Assembly (NCBI GenBank): GCA_030267565.1
Contig: BRXU01000065.1
Coordinates: 62,001-126,000 of the forward strand
Direction: 5' to 3'
DNA length: 64,000 nt
Origin: Pleodorina starrii
Taxonomy: Eukaryota; Chlorophyta; Chlorophyceae; Chlamydomonadales; Volvocaceae
Position 1 is the first letter of the stretch; each line of letters begins with the position of its first letter. Below the pieces are notes generated by a model. It was given only the letters and a program-made list of their open reading frames with translations. It was not told the origin of the DNA and ran no database searches. Below, piece by piece: positions 7,703 to 16,998 of the stretch. Position numbers and translations under genes: made by a program.

Positions 7703-8571
7703 GTGCCATTTGCCCCAACCTGAACCATTCAGGAACGGCTAGCGCGGACGCGCGACGCAGGTCAAAGGAGTCTTGATGCTAGTTTTATTTGATGCTTATA
7801 TTTAATGAGGCTATCTTACCCCAATCCGTCTGCAATTAACTACGAATGTCAGTGACGGAGTGTAAGACTTGAACTCTATTAGAACTCCCGCCTCTTCCGG
7901 CCGAGCTGCGACGGTGCACTTCGCCGCTAGCCCGAGTTAGGCTACGTAAGCGCTCCGGCTCCGTTCTGCTTTTTGAATCTACGTGCCACTGCGCGTCTCT
8001 TTTGTCAGCCTGTTCCATAACTGACCATTGGGCGTCTTCCTTCGTCTCACCATGATATCAATGTGCCTTTTTGAGGGTTAGGTCCGCTGTTCCAACGAAC
8101 AGTACCCTTTTGAGGTCCGGCCAGTGTTCCTAGCGTTTGTTTGCTGACGGTTCGGGGCGGTATTCCAGGCCTAATAATTCAACACTAATGGAATATAATA
8201 ATATCATTTAAAGTGGAGGTAATCTTTATAAATCTTCATATGATGCAATAAGCCAATCACCACTTGAGCAATAACTCTAATACATAAATACTTCGGGCAT
8301 CGCATTTTGGCTCAAACAGTTCAGTTTGTATAAATAAAAATATTGATGCACAGTAATTAACGCTATTTTCATTTTTAGCTCCTAAACCGGAAGCACACAT
8401 TGGTGCGTCCTGGCGATCGCCTTACGGATACCCACCAATGTCTCACATACAGAAAAGACCGCATTCCAACTTCTCAATACCGTCGGCTCCAGGCCAATGT
8501 CTGTTCGTCGCTGCTGCCCTGGAGGGGTGCAACATCTGTCCGTCCGCTTATCATAGGTCATAAGCACCATC
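7703..8571. other. Long intergenic region, AT-rich in its second half
   Basis: About 870 nt between the divergent rsbQ-like and chemoreceptor genes. No open frame with a recognisable product is visible. Roughly 8170-8390 is strikingly AT-rich (attaacgctattttcattttt and similar) compared with both flanks, which suggests promoter DNA or acquired sequence. No repeat or RNA gene was recognised. Confidence 0.5.
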
Positions 8572-10755
8572 ATGCTGAAGAACATCAAGATTTCCCGCCA
8601 GATCGCTGCGGGATTTGCACTGATCCTGATCCTTCTGGTTCTCTTCGCCGGCTTTACCCAGCATCAGATCACACGCGCAAATGCTGCGCATGGGCAGACT
8701 GCAGCGGCGGAACGGGAAGCCCAGCTCGCAGTGGAAATTGCGAAAGGGGTGTCCGATGCAGATCGCACGATCCTGCGGTTTCTCGCTGCACCAGACGACG
8801 CGAAGGCAGCAGCCATCGTCACCGCGATGAACCATGTGCGTGGTTTGGCAGGCCGGGCCCAGAGTGAAGGCATCGCCCAGGGCCAAGCGCTTGTCGCGCT
8901 GAAGGAGCGTCATATCGAGGAGGCTCAGGCATTCTCGAAAGCATATCTTGCCCGGGATGTTCAGATGCGTCGCATCGTCGAGTTGAGTACCCTGGGGCGA
9001 GAGGGAATGGATAACCTGCAAGCAGAGTTGCAGGCTGCAGGGGACGTGCAGCGCGCGCTTCTCGTGGCAGATGCCAACAAGACGCTTCTTCAAATGCGTC
9101 TGCGCCTCGTCGCAGCACTTCCGAGCGCGGGGTCTGATGCTTTCGCCGAAGCCTCAGACATGTACTCCAGCCTGCAGGATCAGCTCTCCCGCGCAGGACT
9201 TGCGCTTGCGGACCCGCGTATTCGGGCCGGTCTGAATGATGTGAACGCGATCACCCAGGATCTATGGAGCGAGGCGGTTGCCGCCGATCGTGGCATGGGT
9301 GATCTTCAGGACGGTCTTCTCACCGTGCGTGCAACGGCAGACGAGGTCCTGGCCGTGACTTCGGAAATCCAGGATGCAGCCGAAACCATGGCAGCGTCAA
9401 GCGCACAGGACGCTGAGGGCATTTCCTCAATGACGGTGCTTTCGGTGTTTGTGGGTGTCGGTCTGACCGTTCTTATGGGCGGCGCGATCGCCATCGTACT
9501 CTCCCGCAGCCTGTCGCGTGGCCTGACCCGAACCCTGGATCAGACGAACCGCCTTGCGGACGGAGATCTCTCATTCAACATCACAGGCGATGAGGGACGA
9601 AACGAGCTGGCTGCGCTGGCTCGGTCCCTCAAGGTGTTCCGTCGGAATGCCATCGAACGGCGTGATCTGGAGGCGGAAACCCGCCGCCTTGAAGCAGAGG
9701 AAATGGCGCGGCGGGAGGTCCACGCGCGCCAGCAGGCCAGGGTTGTCGACGACATCGGCGCTGGATTGTCGCGCTTGGCGACCGGTGATCTGACCCAGGA
9801 GATTGCCAGCCCTGCCCATGACCCGTTCCCGGCCGATTACGAGGCGCTGCGCAAAGCCTATAACGAGGTTGTCAGCGGTCTGAGCCAGACGGTTGTGTCC
9901 ATTTCGCAGGTTGCGGATCAGGTTCGCAGTGGCGCCGACGAGATCACCTCTGCAGCCCAGGACCTTGCCAGTCGTGCGGAAACGCAGGCTGCCGCGCTCG
10001 AGCAGTCTGCAGCGGCTCTGACGGAAATGAACGCAAGCGTCCGTTCGACGGCGGAGCGGGCAGGCCATGCTGAAACATCCGGGCGTCAGAACCGCGAGAT
10101 CACGGAGGCTAGCTCGATTGTGGTGCGCGATGCCGTGGAGGCCATGGGAGGGATCAAGCAATACTCCGACCAAATCACCCGGATCATCGACATGATCGAG
10201 GACATCGGGTTTCAGACGAACCTTCTGGCCCTCAATGCGGGGGTAGAGGCCGCCCGTGCCGGTGAAGCAGGGCGTGGGTTCGCCGTCGTGGCCTCGGAAG
10301 TCAGGAGCCTCGCGCAGCGCGCGTCGGAGTCTGCGCGTGACATCAAGACGCTTATTTCGGAGAGCGCCGCGCAAGTGCAGCTCGGCTCGGACCTGGTGGG
10401 GCGCATGGGCAAGAGCCTTGATACAATCCAGCGGCAGGCGCAGGACGTCTCCAAGCAGATTTCTGGGATTGCCGCTGCGGCGAGTGATCAGGCGGTTGGT
10501 CTGGCCGAGATCAATTCCGGTATCAATCAGTTGGATACCGTGACCCAGCAGAACGCGGCTGTGGCGGAGGAATCAAATGCCGCTGCCATCTCACTACAGC
10601 AGCGCGCCGATGAGATGACGCGGGAGATATCACGTTTCAGGGTAAATGCAGTCTCGGCCCCGACTTCTGCCCGTCCTTCAAGCCGTCCGGCAAGTCCTGC
10701 TCGGAGCAATCTCAGGCTATTAGGAGGTCGCAGCGGCGACATCATCGAGTTCTGA
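8572..10755 (+). CDS. Methyl-accepting chemotaxis protein
   Basis: 727 residues. It has TM1 at about 11-33 ([16 protein letters not shown]), a long periplasmic helical-bundle sensor to about 286, TM2 at about 287-310 ([20 protein letters not shown]), HAMP, a second HAMP-like stretch, and a cytoplasmic signalling domain. The conserved hairpin tip [20 protein letters not shown] lies near 545-565. It senses an unknown small ligand and signals to CheA/CheW. No che genes are nearby, so it must feed a pathway encoded elsewhere. No C-terminal CheR-tethering pentapeptide is apparent (it ends GDIIEF). Confidence 0.92.
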   Translation: MLKNIKISRQIAAGFALILILLVLFAGFTQHQITRANAAHGQTAAAEREAQLAVEIAKGVSDADRTILRFLAAPDDAKAAAIVTAMNHVRGLAGRAQSEGIAQGQALVALKERHIEEAQAFSKAYLARDVQMRRIVELSTLGREGMDNLQAELQAAGDVQRALLVADANKTLLQMRLRLVAALPSAGSDAFAEASDMYSSLQDQLSRAGLALADPRIRAGLNDVNAITQDLWSEAVAADRGMGDLQDGLLTVRATADEVLAVTSEIQDAAETMAASSAQDAEGISSMTVLSVFVGVGLTVLMGGAIAIVLSRSLSRGLTRTLDQTNRLADGDLSFNITGDEGRNELAALARSLKVFRRNAIERRDLEAETRRLEAEEMARREVHARQQARVVDDIGAGLSRLATGDLTQEIASPAHDPFPADYEALRKAYNEVVSGLSQTVVSISQVADQVRSGADEITSAAQDLASRAETQAAALEQSAAALTEMNASVRSTAERAGHAETSGRQNREITEASSIVVRDAVEAMGGIKQYSDQITRIIDMIEDIGFQTNLLALNAGVEAARAGEAGRGFAVVASEVRSLAQRASESARDIKTLISESAAQVQLGSDLVGRMGKSLDTIQRQAQDVSKQISGIAAAASDQAVGLAEINSGINQLDTVTQQNAAVAEESNAAAISLQQRADEMTREISRFRVNAVSAPTSARPSSRPASPARSNLRLLGGRSGDIIEF

Positions 10756-10773
10756 TGGTTCGTTTCCCCACGT

Positions 10774-10805
10774 CTACCTTCGGCAGGCGTGGGTGGCGAA
10801 GGTAG
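10774..10805 (+). terminator. Hairpin after the chemoreceptor gene
   Basis: CTACCTTCG (10774-10782) pairs with CGAAGGTAG (10797-10805) around a 14-nt loop, 18 nt after the stop. There is no T-tract, so it may be a weak or Rho-assisted terminator or an mRNA-stabilising hairpin. Confidence 0.45.
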
Positions 10806-10850
10806 CCTAGTCCCGCACAGCCGACCCTGGATCATCGGCTCGATCCGTCC

Positions 10851-12384
10851 GCTATGCGGGAGATACCGTTGAAAAACACGCTCCGTCTGATCGCTCGTCG
10901 CACTGGTAAACAAAAGCGCTGCGCCTCTTCAGGCGATCTTTGGCGTCATCGGGATCAATTTGGCGAGTTTCCGCAGGTTCTGGACGGTCGCGGCCAGATG
11001 GAACTCGTCCTTTGCACCGTTCGGTCCGCGTAGTCGCAGACGGTCGAGGCGTATGATCCGCTTCAGGTGGGCAAACAGCATCTCGACCTTCTTCCTGGCA
11101 TAGCTTGATGCGACGTAAGCATCGGTCTTTGCCAGCTGGCGGGCACGCTCTCGCGCGTCCTCGTGCGGATGGCGAGCGATCTTGCGGACGGCGGCGCCCG
11201 GGGTGCATTGCGGCTTCAGGGGGCATACGGAGCAGTCATGCTTGCTGGCATAGTAGCGGGTCGTTCCATCCTTGCAGACGCCGGATCGCGGCTTGCGCAT
11301 CTCGCGCCAGTATTTCTTCAGCTTCTTGCCGCCGGGGCAGGTGTATTCATTGGCCGCGTGGTCAAAAGCAAAGGCTGTGGCCGGGAATGCACCGTCACCG
11401 CGTTCGGTCTTGTCGAAGACGGGAATATGCGGCTCGATCTCCTGCTCGTCGACCAGCCAGCCCAGCATGTCGCCTGCTCCATATGCAGTATCGGCGACAA
11501 GCGTGTCGGGATGCAGTCCAAATGTCTCCTCGGTGCGCACGATCATCTCACGAACACACGCCACCTCCGCCTGGCGGATGGGTGCCGTTGCCTCCACATC
11601 CACGATGATCGCGTGCTTTAGATCGACGAGATAGTTGGTGCTGTAGGCAAAGAAAGGCCTGTCGCCGTTCGCACCTGTGAAGCGGGCAGCAGGATCGGTC
11701 GGCGAAAGCGTTTTAGGCTGCACTGACGTGGAGGCGCCAAATGCCGTATCATCAAGAGTGTCCAGATACTCTTGTGTGGCTCGGGTGACAGTGTCGCCCG
11801 CGGACCAATCTTCGGCCCGGATCTTGCTGTAGCGGCTGGCGTCGGCCTTGATCAGAGAAGCGTCCGCCCCGAACTGCCTGCCGCCAACGAGGCCTTCGGT
11901 GATGCAGCGCGTCAGCACGGCCTCGAACACCTGCCGCAGCAGATCGCAGTCTCGAAACCGGCCGTGGCGGTTCTTCGAGAAGGTGGAATGATCAGGCACT
12001 GCATCGGTCAGATCGAGACGACAGAACCAACGATAGGCCAGGTTCAGTCCCACCTCTTCGCACAGCCGCCGCTCGGAGCGGATGCCGTAGCAATAGCCGA
12101 CCAGAAGCATGCGGATCATAAGTTCGGGATCAACCGACGGTCTGCCCGTCGACGAGTATGTCGGCGCTAGCAGTGAACGCACGCAAGAGAGATCGACAAA
12201 CCGGTCCATGGCCCGCAGGAGATGATCAGAGGGCACCATGGTCTCCAACGAGAACTCATAGAACAGCTGTCCTTGTGAAACTTGCCGAGGTCCCATCATG
12301 GCCGTCACCTCCCTGCCTAAGAGAAGTGAATCAGCGCCAGAGCTATCAGGCAACGGTGTTTTTCAACAGAATCTCCCGCATAGC
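10851..12384 (-). mobile_element. Second IS1182-like insertion sequence
   Basis: Imperfect inverted ends: GCTATGCGGGAGAT, then after a few mismatches GTTGAAAAACAC, from 10851, and its reverse complement ending at 12384. They enclose one transposase gene on the minus strand. Total length is about 1.53 kb. Target duplications are not evident. Confidence 0.75.
10929..12299 (-). CDS. IS1182-family transposase (second type)
   Basis: 456 residues from the ATG at 12299, which has a GGGAGGTGACGG ribosome site; the open frame extends upstream to 12353. Family landmarks are FYEFSLETMVPSDHLLR, STGRPSVDPELMIRMLLVGYCYG, PDHSTFSKNRH, GADASLIKADASR (catalytic Asp region), VADTAYGAGDML, a CSVCPLKPQC cysteine cluster and the C-terminal KKVEMLFAHLKRI with the catalytic Glu. 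It is only distantly related to the transposase at 2990, so the two elements arrived separately. It looks intact. Confidence 0.9.
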   Translation of the reverse strand: MMGPRQVSQGQLFYEFSLETMVPSDHLLRAMDRFVDLSCVRSLLAPTYSSTGRPSVDPELMIRMLLVGYCYGIRSERRLCEEVGLNLAYRWFCRLDLTDAVPDHSTFSKNRHGRFRDCDLLRQVFEAVLTRCITEGLVGGRQFGADASLIKADASRYSKIRAEDWSAGDTVTRATQEYLDTLDDTAFGASTSVQPKTLSPTDPAARFTGANGDRPFFAYSTNYLVDLKHAIIVDVEATAPIRQAEVACVREMIVRTEETFGLHPDTLVADTAYGAGDMLGWLVDEQEIEPHIPVFDKTERGDGAFPATAFAFDHAANEYTCPGGKKLKKYWREMRKPRSGVCKDGTTRYYASKHDCSVCPLKPQCTPGAAVRKIARHPHEDARERARQLAKTDAYVASSYARKKVEMLFAHLKRIIRLDRLRLRGPNGAKDEFHLAATVQNLRKLAKLIPMTPKIA

Positions 12385-12755
12385 TGCCGCCAGCGCGGTG
12401 CACATGTATCGACGTGAAAAGCCCAGAGCAGCTGCTAGTGCTCGCCACAGCATGAACGGCGGCTCAGATGTGGGCGCCGTATGCTTCCTAAGCCACGTTG
12501 TTGTCGGCAGAAAAGCATGGGGACGACCTGCAGAGTTGCTTTAATTTTCGCAACGGCTTTTTTGGCACTCCGGTGATCCACTAGCGCCGTGCAGCCGGAC
12601 CGAAAGAAAACCGCTCGTTTGTCTTACAGCTCCACCGCCTCTATCCGTTTCGGATGAGGCGCTTTCATGACAAGAACGAACAAAGGGCAATGTCTTTTGC
12701 GAAAGCTAACAGACTGTTATGTAAGCGAACGTTGCGTATTCTCGCAAAAAAGACA
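12385..12755. other. Intergenic between IS and type III TA promoter
   Basis: About 370 nt with no recognisable gene. Toward 12690-12755 it becomes AT-rich ahead of the promoter of the repeat RNA. Confidence 0.5.
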
Positions 12756-12784
12756 TTGACGTTGATCTGTGCAGATCCTATGTA
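12756..12784 (+). promoter_or_regulatory. Sigma-70 promoter of the repeat RNA
   Basis: TTGACG (12756-12761), a 17-bp spacer and TATGTA (12779-12784) make a near-consensus housekeeping promoter. The expected start near 12791 falls at the first base or two of the first 51-nt repeat, so the repeats form the 5' end of the transcript. Confidence 0.75.
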
Positions 12785-12792
12785 ATGTTCGT

Positions 12793-12894
12793 GATGTGGT
12801 GGTAGGGTGCGCCCCACGTTAAAAAAAGAAGACCCAAAGTGATGATGTGGCGGTAGGGTGCGCCCCACGTAAATAACAGAAGACCCAAAATGAC
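12793..12894 (+). repeat. Two direct tandem repeats of 51 nt
   Basis: The units align without gaps, with 45 of 51 positions identical. The six differences are at unit positions 8, 28, 31, 34, 47 and 51, all outside the two proposed stems. There is no third full copy and no spacer structure, so it is not CRISPR. Confidence 0.9.
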
Positions 12895-12902
12895 GATAAA
12901 AG

Positions 12903-12924
12903 AGGGGCCTCAGGCCCCTTTTTT
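12903..12924 (+). terminator. Rho-independent terminator between antitoxin RNA and toxin gene
   Basis: GGGGCC (12904-12909), loop TCA, GGCCCC (12913-12918) and six T. It lies 20 nt before the toxin start. In type III systems a terminator at this position keeps antitoxin RNA in excess and lets only some read-through reach the toxin gene. Confidence 0.9.
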
Positions 12925-12944
12925 CATGCCTAGTCAGGTTTGAT

Positions 12945-13358
12945 ATGCGCTTTGTCCTACTCCGCTACGACTATTTGACCGAACATCCTACTTTGGAGGC
13001 AATGGGCAAAGATCGACCCCATGCTATTGTTCTGATTGAATTGAATGGTCTCCGATTTGCCATCCCTCTTAGAACGAACCTTAGTCATAGGCAGGGATTC
13101 CGAACTATTGGGAATGGGGGCCTAGACTACTCAAAATGTCTGCTGATCTTTGAAGACAGGGATATTAGTAGAGATATCAAGCTATCTTCATCCGCAGAAT
13201 TCCAAGCCATCAATCAACATGAAGTAAAAATTATAAGAGATTTTACTAAATATGTTGAGCGCTATATAAAAGCTGCGCGCAAAGGTGATGCTAACATATT
13301 AGGCCAGACTTACCGCTATACGACGCTTGTAAATTATCATGCGCAACTCGGAATCTAG
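12945..13358 (+). CDS. ToxN/AbiQ/TenpN-like type III toxin (endoribonuclease)
   Basis: 137 residues. The early beta-rich segment with HAIVLIELNGLRFAIPLRTN resembles the family's strand pair followed by a basic/Ser-His loop, and a hydrophobic YSKCLLIF strand and a helical C-terminus follow. Position is the strongest evidence: tandem RNA repeats, terminator, then this gene. Such toxins cut mRNA, are held inactive by their repeat RNA and often act in phage defence by abortive infection. The gene is AT-richer than its neighbours, lies between an IS and the Sco genes, and overlaps the convergent sco end by 4 nt. No clear Shine-Dalgarno precedes the ATG. The family call needs a structure-based check. 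Confidence 0.7.
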   Translation: MRFVLLRYDYLTEHPTLEAMGKDRPHAIVLIELNGLRFAIPLRTNLSHRQGFRTIGNGGLDYSKCLLIFEDRDISRDIKLSSSAEFQAINQHEVKIIRDFTKYVERYIKAARKGDANILGQTYRYTTLVNYHAQLGI

Positions 13359-13957
13359 TCCAACGCGCGCCGAATTTTGGGCACCGCATAACGGGGGTCT
13401 TCGTGATAATCGATGATACTCACGAAGCGTCCATCGGCATCGAACAGGAACACACCTGCGGTGTGGTCCATCGTGTAATCGCCATCATCCTGAGGCACTT
13501 TTATGAATGACGCCCGAAACCCGGCGACGGCCTGCTCAATCTGGGGCAGGGGGCCGGTCAGGCCATCGATCCGCGGATCGAAGTTCGACAGGTAATCGCC
13601 AAGAACCTCAGGCGTATCCCGTTCGGGATCGACCGAAATAAGAACGGTGTTCATCCGGTCCGCATCGGGACCGATCTCGTCCAGCCAGTTGGAGATGTCG
13701 CTCAGCGTTGTCGGGCAGATGTCTGGGCACCAGGTAAAGCCGAAAAACGCCATGGTGGGACGGCCCAGCCAATCCTGGGGCCGAACCGTGTCGCCTGACT
13801 GATCTGTCAGGGAAAAGGACATGCGGTCGATTGGCAACGGAAGGATGCTTGCGGTCTGCTGATCCCTGTCCCGGGTCTGCCACCAGCCGAGTGCAAGCAT
13901 GAACAGGATTGCAGCTGCAGCCATGGCGCCGCCGCGCAGCAGGGTCGCAGACCTCAT
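13355..13957 (-). CDS. SCO1/SenC family copper chaperone
   Basis: 200 residues. An N-terminal membrane anchor (AMAAAAILFMLALGWW) precedes a thioredoxin-like domain with the copper site CPDICP (FTWCPDICPTT) and the distant His in YTMDHTAGVFLF. SCO proteins deliver or reduce copper for the CuA centre of cytochrome c oxidase in the periplasm. It is third in the operon, overlapping the PCu(A)C gene by 4 nt. Confidence 0.9.
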   Translation of the reverse strand: MRSATLLRGGAMAAAAILFMLALGWWQTRDRDQQTASILPLPIDRMSFSLTDQSGDTVRPQDWLGRPTMAFFGFTWCPDICPTTLSDISNWLDEIGPDADRMNTVLISVDPERDTPEVLGDYLSNFDPRIDGLTGPLPQIEQAVAGFRASFIKVPQDDGDYTMDHTAGVFLFDADGRFVSIIDYHEDPRYAVPKIRRALD

Positions 13958-14436
13958 TCGTCGGGTGATGTGCAGGTCGGCTCGCTCGCGCCGATATTCT
14001 GGACGGTGACGGGAATGGTCACCTCACCGGCATCGCGAAACGTCAGTGTCACAGGGAATGTCTCGCCCTCTTCCAGAACTTGGGTCAAATCCATCAGCAT
14101 GGCGTGATAGCCCCCTGGTTCCAGCGCGACCTGACCCCCTGCGGGGACCGGAACCTCCATCGCATGGGGCATCGAGGCGATCCCGTCGGTCATGACCGTC
14201 TGGTGCAGCATGGGCATATCTGCTGCAGGCGTGGTGATGGACATCAGTGCATCATCTGCCGTGCCGGAGTTTCGGATGGTCAGATAGACCACGCCGGGCC
14301 GCGCTGTGCCAATGGAGGCACGGGACCAGGCCTGAGAGACCTCCAACGGACCGGTTGTCACGGTTTCGCAGGCCAGGGCAGGGCCCGCGGCAGCGATCAG
14401 GGCGAGGGTGGTAAAGATGCGTTTCATGTGGGTCAC
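13954..14436 (-). CDS. PCu(A)C family periplasmic copper chaperone
   Basis: 160 residues with a signal peptide (FTTLALIAAAGPALA). It carries the family's H(M)-X10-M-X21-H-X-M copper site, seen as MLHQTVMTDGIASM and the later YHAML. PCu(A)C passes Cu(I) to Sco or directly to CuA. It is sandwiched between two sco genes with ATGA overlaps on both sides, so the three products probably work as one copper-delivery relay. The start at 14436 uses the upstream stop overlap; an ATG at 14427 is possible. Confidence 0.9.
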   Translation of the reverse strand: MTHMKRIFTTLALIAAAGPALACETVTTGPLEVSQAWSRASIGTARPGVVYLTIRNSGTADDALMSITTPAADMPMLHQTVMTDGIASMPHAMEVPVPAGGQVALEPGGYHAMLMDLTQVLEEGETFPVTLTFRDAGEVTIPVTVQNIGASEPTCTSPDE

Positions 14437-15026
14437 AATCTGGCTTGAAGGTCGGCGACGATTTCGGATGCGGGCGTGCCGTAGGTGAACTGGCCAAGCC
14501 AGTCCCCCTCGGGGCTGATCAGGTAAAGACCAGGGCTGTGGGACATGGCATACCCATCAAGAGCCTCCAAATTGGCTTCAAGCTCGTAATAGATGCGAAA
14601 ACTCTCCGCCGCAGCGCGGGTTTGTGCCGCATCTCCGGCGAGGCCCAGGATTGAGGGATGAAACGCCTCGGTATACTCGGGAAGACCCATTTCCCGGTCG
14701 CGCTCGGGGTCGATCGAAATGAACAGCGGCTGCACCTCGCCTGCCTGATCACCCAGATCGTCCATGACCTGAGCCACCTCGGCCAAGGTGGTCGGGCAGA
14801 TATCAGGGCAGTTCGTGAACCCGAAAAATACCAGAAGATGCTTGCCCTCGAAATCGGCCGGAGTGCGCAGGCGTCCTCCCGCGTCGGGTAGGCTGAAGGT
14901 TGGACGAAACGCCGCCTGAGCGATCGGTTCGGGGCTGCGGTCGACGAGCAGAAAGGCCGCGCCCATAGCCACCAGAGCCACGGCAACAGCCGCCCAGAGA
15001 AATTTTTGAAGTGTGGTCAGCCGCAT
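14433..15026 (-). CDS. SCO1/SenC family copper chaperone (second copy)
   Basis: 197 residues with an N-terminal anchor (FLWAAVAVALVAMGAAFLLV), the CPDICP copper motif in FTNCPDICPTTLAEV and the ligand His in YAMSHSPGLYLI. It is first in the sco-PCu(A)C-sco operon. It is clearly diverged from the copy at 13355, which suggests different partners or steps (for example thiol reduction versus copper insertion) rather than recent duplication. Confidence 0.9.
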   Translation of the reverse strand: MRLTTLQKFLWAAVAVALVAMGAAFLLVDRSPEPIAQAAFRPTFSLPDAGGRLRTPADFEGKHLLVFFGFTNCPDICPTTLAEVAQVMDDLGDQAGEVQPLFISIDPERDREMGLPEYTEAFHPSILGLAGDAAQTRAAAESFRIYYELEANLEALDGYAMSHSPGLYLISPEGDWLGQFTYGTPASEIVADLQARL

Positions 15027-15123
15027 GTTGCCTGCATTCGTAATCGTTTCCAGAGGCCTAAAGCCTCTAGCAACATGAGCTTCAAGTCGGAACGTTTGCC
15101 GTCACGCATTGGTGACACCGCGA

Positions 15124-16452
15124 TCAGGCCAGCACCGTGGCCAACAGATTCACATTCAGCACGATGATGGTAACGGCAATCAGGGCGCACAGACCGGTCA
15201 GCCAACGCGGGGATACCATCGTTCCCATCTTGGCGCGGCTGGCGGTAAACATCACCAGCGGAACGATCGCAAAAGGCAGCTGGAAGGACAGCACGACCTG
15301 ACTGAGGATCAGAAGCTGACCTGTGCCTTCACTGCCATACACCAGAATTACGGCAGTTGCGGGCAGAATGGCAAAGCCTCGGGTTATCAGGCGCCGCTGC
15401 CATGGTTTAAGGCGCAGCTTGATGAAGCCTTCCATGACGATCTGGCCAGCCATGGTTGCCGTTACGGTCGAATTCAGTCCTGAACACAGCAACGCCAGAC
15501 CAAACAGCACGGGTGCAATTTCGGAACCAAGCAAAGGTGCCAGCAGCAGATGCGCCTTGTCGATTTCGGTCACCTCAGTTTCCCCGACAGTGTAGAACGC
15601 AGCGGCGGCCAAAATGAGGATCGCGCAATTGATCAGCAGCGCGAACATCAGTGCGATGGTCGAATCCCAGGTCGCAAGCCGCAGCGCCTCCCGTTTCGAG
15701 GGCAGATCGAGGCCATAGGCACGGGTCTGCACGATCCCGGAATGAAGATACAGGTTGTGGGGCATCACTGTCGCGCCGATGATGCCAAGCGCCAGATACA
15801 GCATGTCAGGATTGCCGATGATCTCCCGGCTTGGCGCAAAACCTGCGATCACCGCGCCCCATTCGGGATCGGCCTGCGCGATCAGGACCGCAAAACAGGC
15901 GGTGATCGTTGCCAGCATTGCGATGATGAACGCCTCGACCCATCGGAAGCCCTTGTTCTGAAGCCATAGGATCAGGAACACATCGGCGGCAGTGATAAAG
16001 ATCCCGATCTCCAGCGGAATGCCGAACAGCAAGTTCAGACCGATCGCTGTGCCGATCACCTCGGCCAGATCTGTGGCGATGATGGCCAGTTCCGCGAAGA
16101 TCCACAGCGGAAATGACAGCCATTTTGGATAAGCGTCATGGCAGGCCTGGGCCAAGTCGCGCCCCGACGCCACTGCCAGCCGCGCGCATAATGATTGCAG
16201 GAGGATCGCCATGACGTTGGACAAAAGCGCCACGAACAACAGCGTGTATCCGAAGGCCGCTCCACCCGCCAATGAGGTCGCCCAGTTGCCGGGGTCCATA
16301 TAGCCGACAGCGACCAGATAACCGGGCCCGACAAAGGACAGAAAGCGCCGGAAACGCGTCGTGCCGCCGCCAACGGCGATCGTGCGGAACACTTCCGATA
16401 GGGACGGGGTGTCGCGCTCTTGGCGCCAGGCGGAACGGGACATTCGGCGCAA
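15124..16452 (-). CDS. mntH: Nramp-family Mn2+ transporter
   Basis: 442 residues with about 11 membrane segments. The TM1 metal motif DPGNW ([11 protein letters not shown]) and the TM6 motif MPHN ([13 protein letters not shown]) are both present, as required for proton-coupled Mn2+/Fe2+ import. It is divergent from an MntR-type repressor, with a symmetric operator between them, so manganese-repressed expression is likely. Alternative starts exist at 16443. Confidence 0.95.
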   Translation of the reverse strand: MRRMSRSAWRQERDTPSLSEVFRTIAVGGGTTRFRRFLSFVGPGYLVAVGYMDPGNWATSLAGGAAFGYTLLFVALLSNVMAILLQSLCARLAVASGRDLAQACHDAYPKWLSFPLWIFAELAIIATDLAEVIGTAIGLNLLFGIPLEIGIFITAADVFLILWLQNKGFRWVEAFIIAMLATITACFAVLIAQADPEWGAVIAGFAPSREIIGNPDMLYLALGIIGATVMPHNLYLHSGIVQTRAYGLDLPSKREALRLATWDSTIALMFALLINCAILILAAAAFYTVGETEVTEIDKAHLLLAPLLGSEIAPVLFGLALLCSGLNSTVTATMAGQIVMEGFIKLRLKPWQRRLITRGFAILPATAVILVYGSEGTGQLLILSQVVLSFQLPFAIVPLVMFTASRAKMGTMVSPRWLTGLCALIAVTIIVLNVNLLATVLA

Positions 16453-16470
16453 CCTTCGTTATGAGGAAAA

Positions 16471-16486
16471 GTTAGCTGTGGCTAAC
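16471..16486. promoter_or_regulatory. mntR box: Probable MntR operator
   Basis: GTTAGC-TGTG-GCTAAC is a perfect dyad with a 4-nt centre, lying 19 bp upstream of mntH and 51 bp upstream of mntR. The position between the transporter and its DtxR-family regulator supports a manganese-response operator. Confidence 0.7.
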
Positions 16487-16536
16487 AATCTACCCGTTGG
16501 CTTTACCCGTCAATCGATAAGTGCGACACTTGCGAG

Positions 16537-16989
16537 ATGACCGCAGACAATCATGCCACCGCAACCGCCAGCGATACTGTGCATCCGGACAATCGGGCAG
16601 AGGCCTTTCATGGCGTCCGTGCTGCCCGGCGCAACGAGTTGGCCGAAGACTACGTCGAACTGATCGCAGAGCTGATCCATGAACAGGGTGAAGCCCGGCC
16701 GGTGGATATCGCGGCACGGTTGGGAGTGCGCGCGCCAACGGTCACCAAGGCCCTGGATCGCCTGGCCCGTGAGGGGCTGATCACCCGCGAGCCATACAGG
16801 TCCGTCTTTCTGACAGAAGAGGGACGACGACTGGCACTGGAATGCCGCCGCCGCCATGCCATTGTGCTGCGGTTCCTGATCCGTCTCGGCCTTGATGCCG
16901 AGACGGCGGAACGAGATGCTGAAGGCATCGAGCATCACGTCAGTGAGCGCACACTGGCCTTGTTCGCAGCCTATGCCGATCGGGCCTAG
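16537..16989 (+). CDS. mntR: DtxR-family manganese-responsive repressor MntR
   Basis: 150 residues. The N-terminal winged helix is clear (ELIHEQGEARPVDIAARLGVRAPTVTKALDRLAREGLI), and a DtxR dimerisation helix region contains the metal-ligand-type ECRRRHAIVLRFL and DAEGIEHHVSE. No C-terminal SH3 domain is present, as usual for MntR. With Mn2+ bound it should repress mntH through the dyad at 16471-16486. Confidence 0.92.
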   Translation: MTADNHATATASDTVHPDNRAEAFHGVRAARRNELAEDYVELIAELIHEQGEARPVDIAARLGVRAPTVTKALDRLAREGLITREPYRSVFLTEEGRRLALECRRRHAIVLRFLIRLGLDAETAERDAEGIEHHVSERTLALFAAYADRA

Positions 16990-16998
16990 GCCGCCCGG

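Larger units (their letters stand above)
12791..12924 (+). ncRNA. Putative type III antitoxin RNA: two 51-nt pseudoknot repeats plus terminator
   Basis: A predicted transcript of about 134 nt contains two tandem 51-nt units (12793-12843 and 12844-12894) and a terminator, directly ahead of a small endoribonuclease-like gene. Each unit can form an H-type pseudoknot. In unit 1, stem 1 is ATGTGG (12794-12799) with CCACGT (12814-12819), and stem 2 is GGGT (12805-12808) with ACCC (12832-12835), joined by an A-rich loop. Type III antitoxins such as ToxI are tandem-repeat RNAs that are cut by the toxin and bind it as pseudoknots. Folding was done by eye. An sRNA of another kind is the alternative. 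Confidence 0.75.

Noticed and set aside
7836..8018. 60-codon minus-strand frame
   Set aside because: Arg/Ser-rich, no homology recognised and no ribosome site; treated as chance.
12793..12894. Possible CRISPR array
   Set aside because: Only two directly abutting 51-nt units with no unique spacers and no cas genes; the type III antitoxin reading explains them better.
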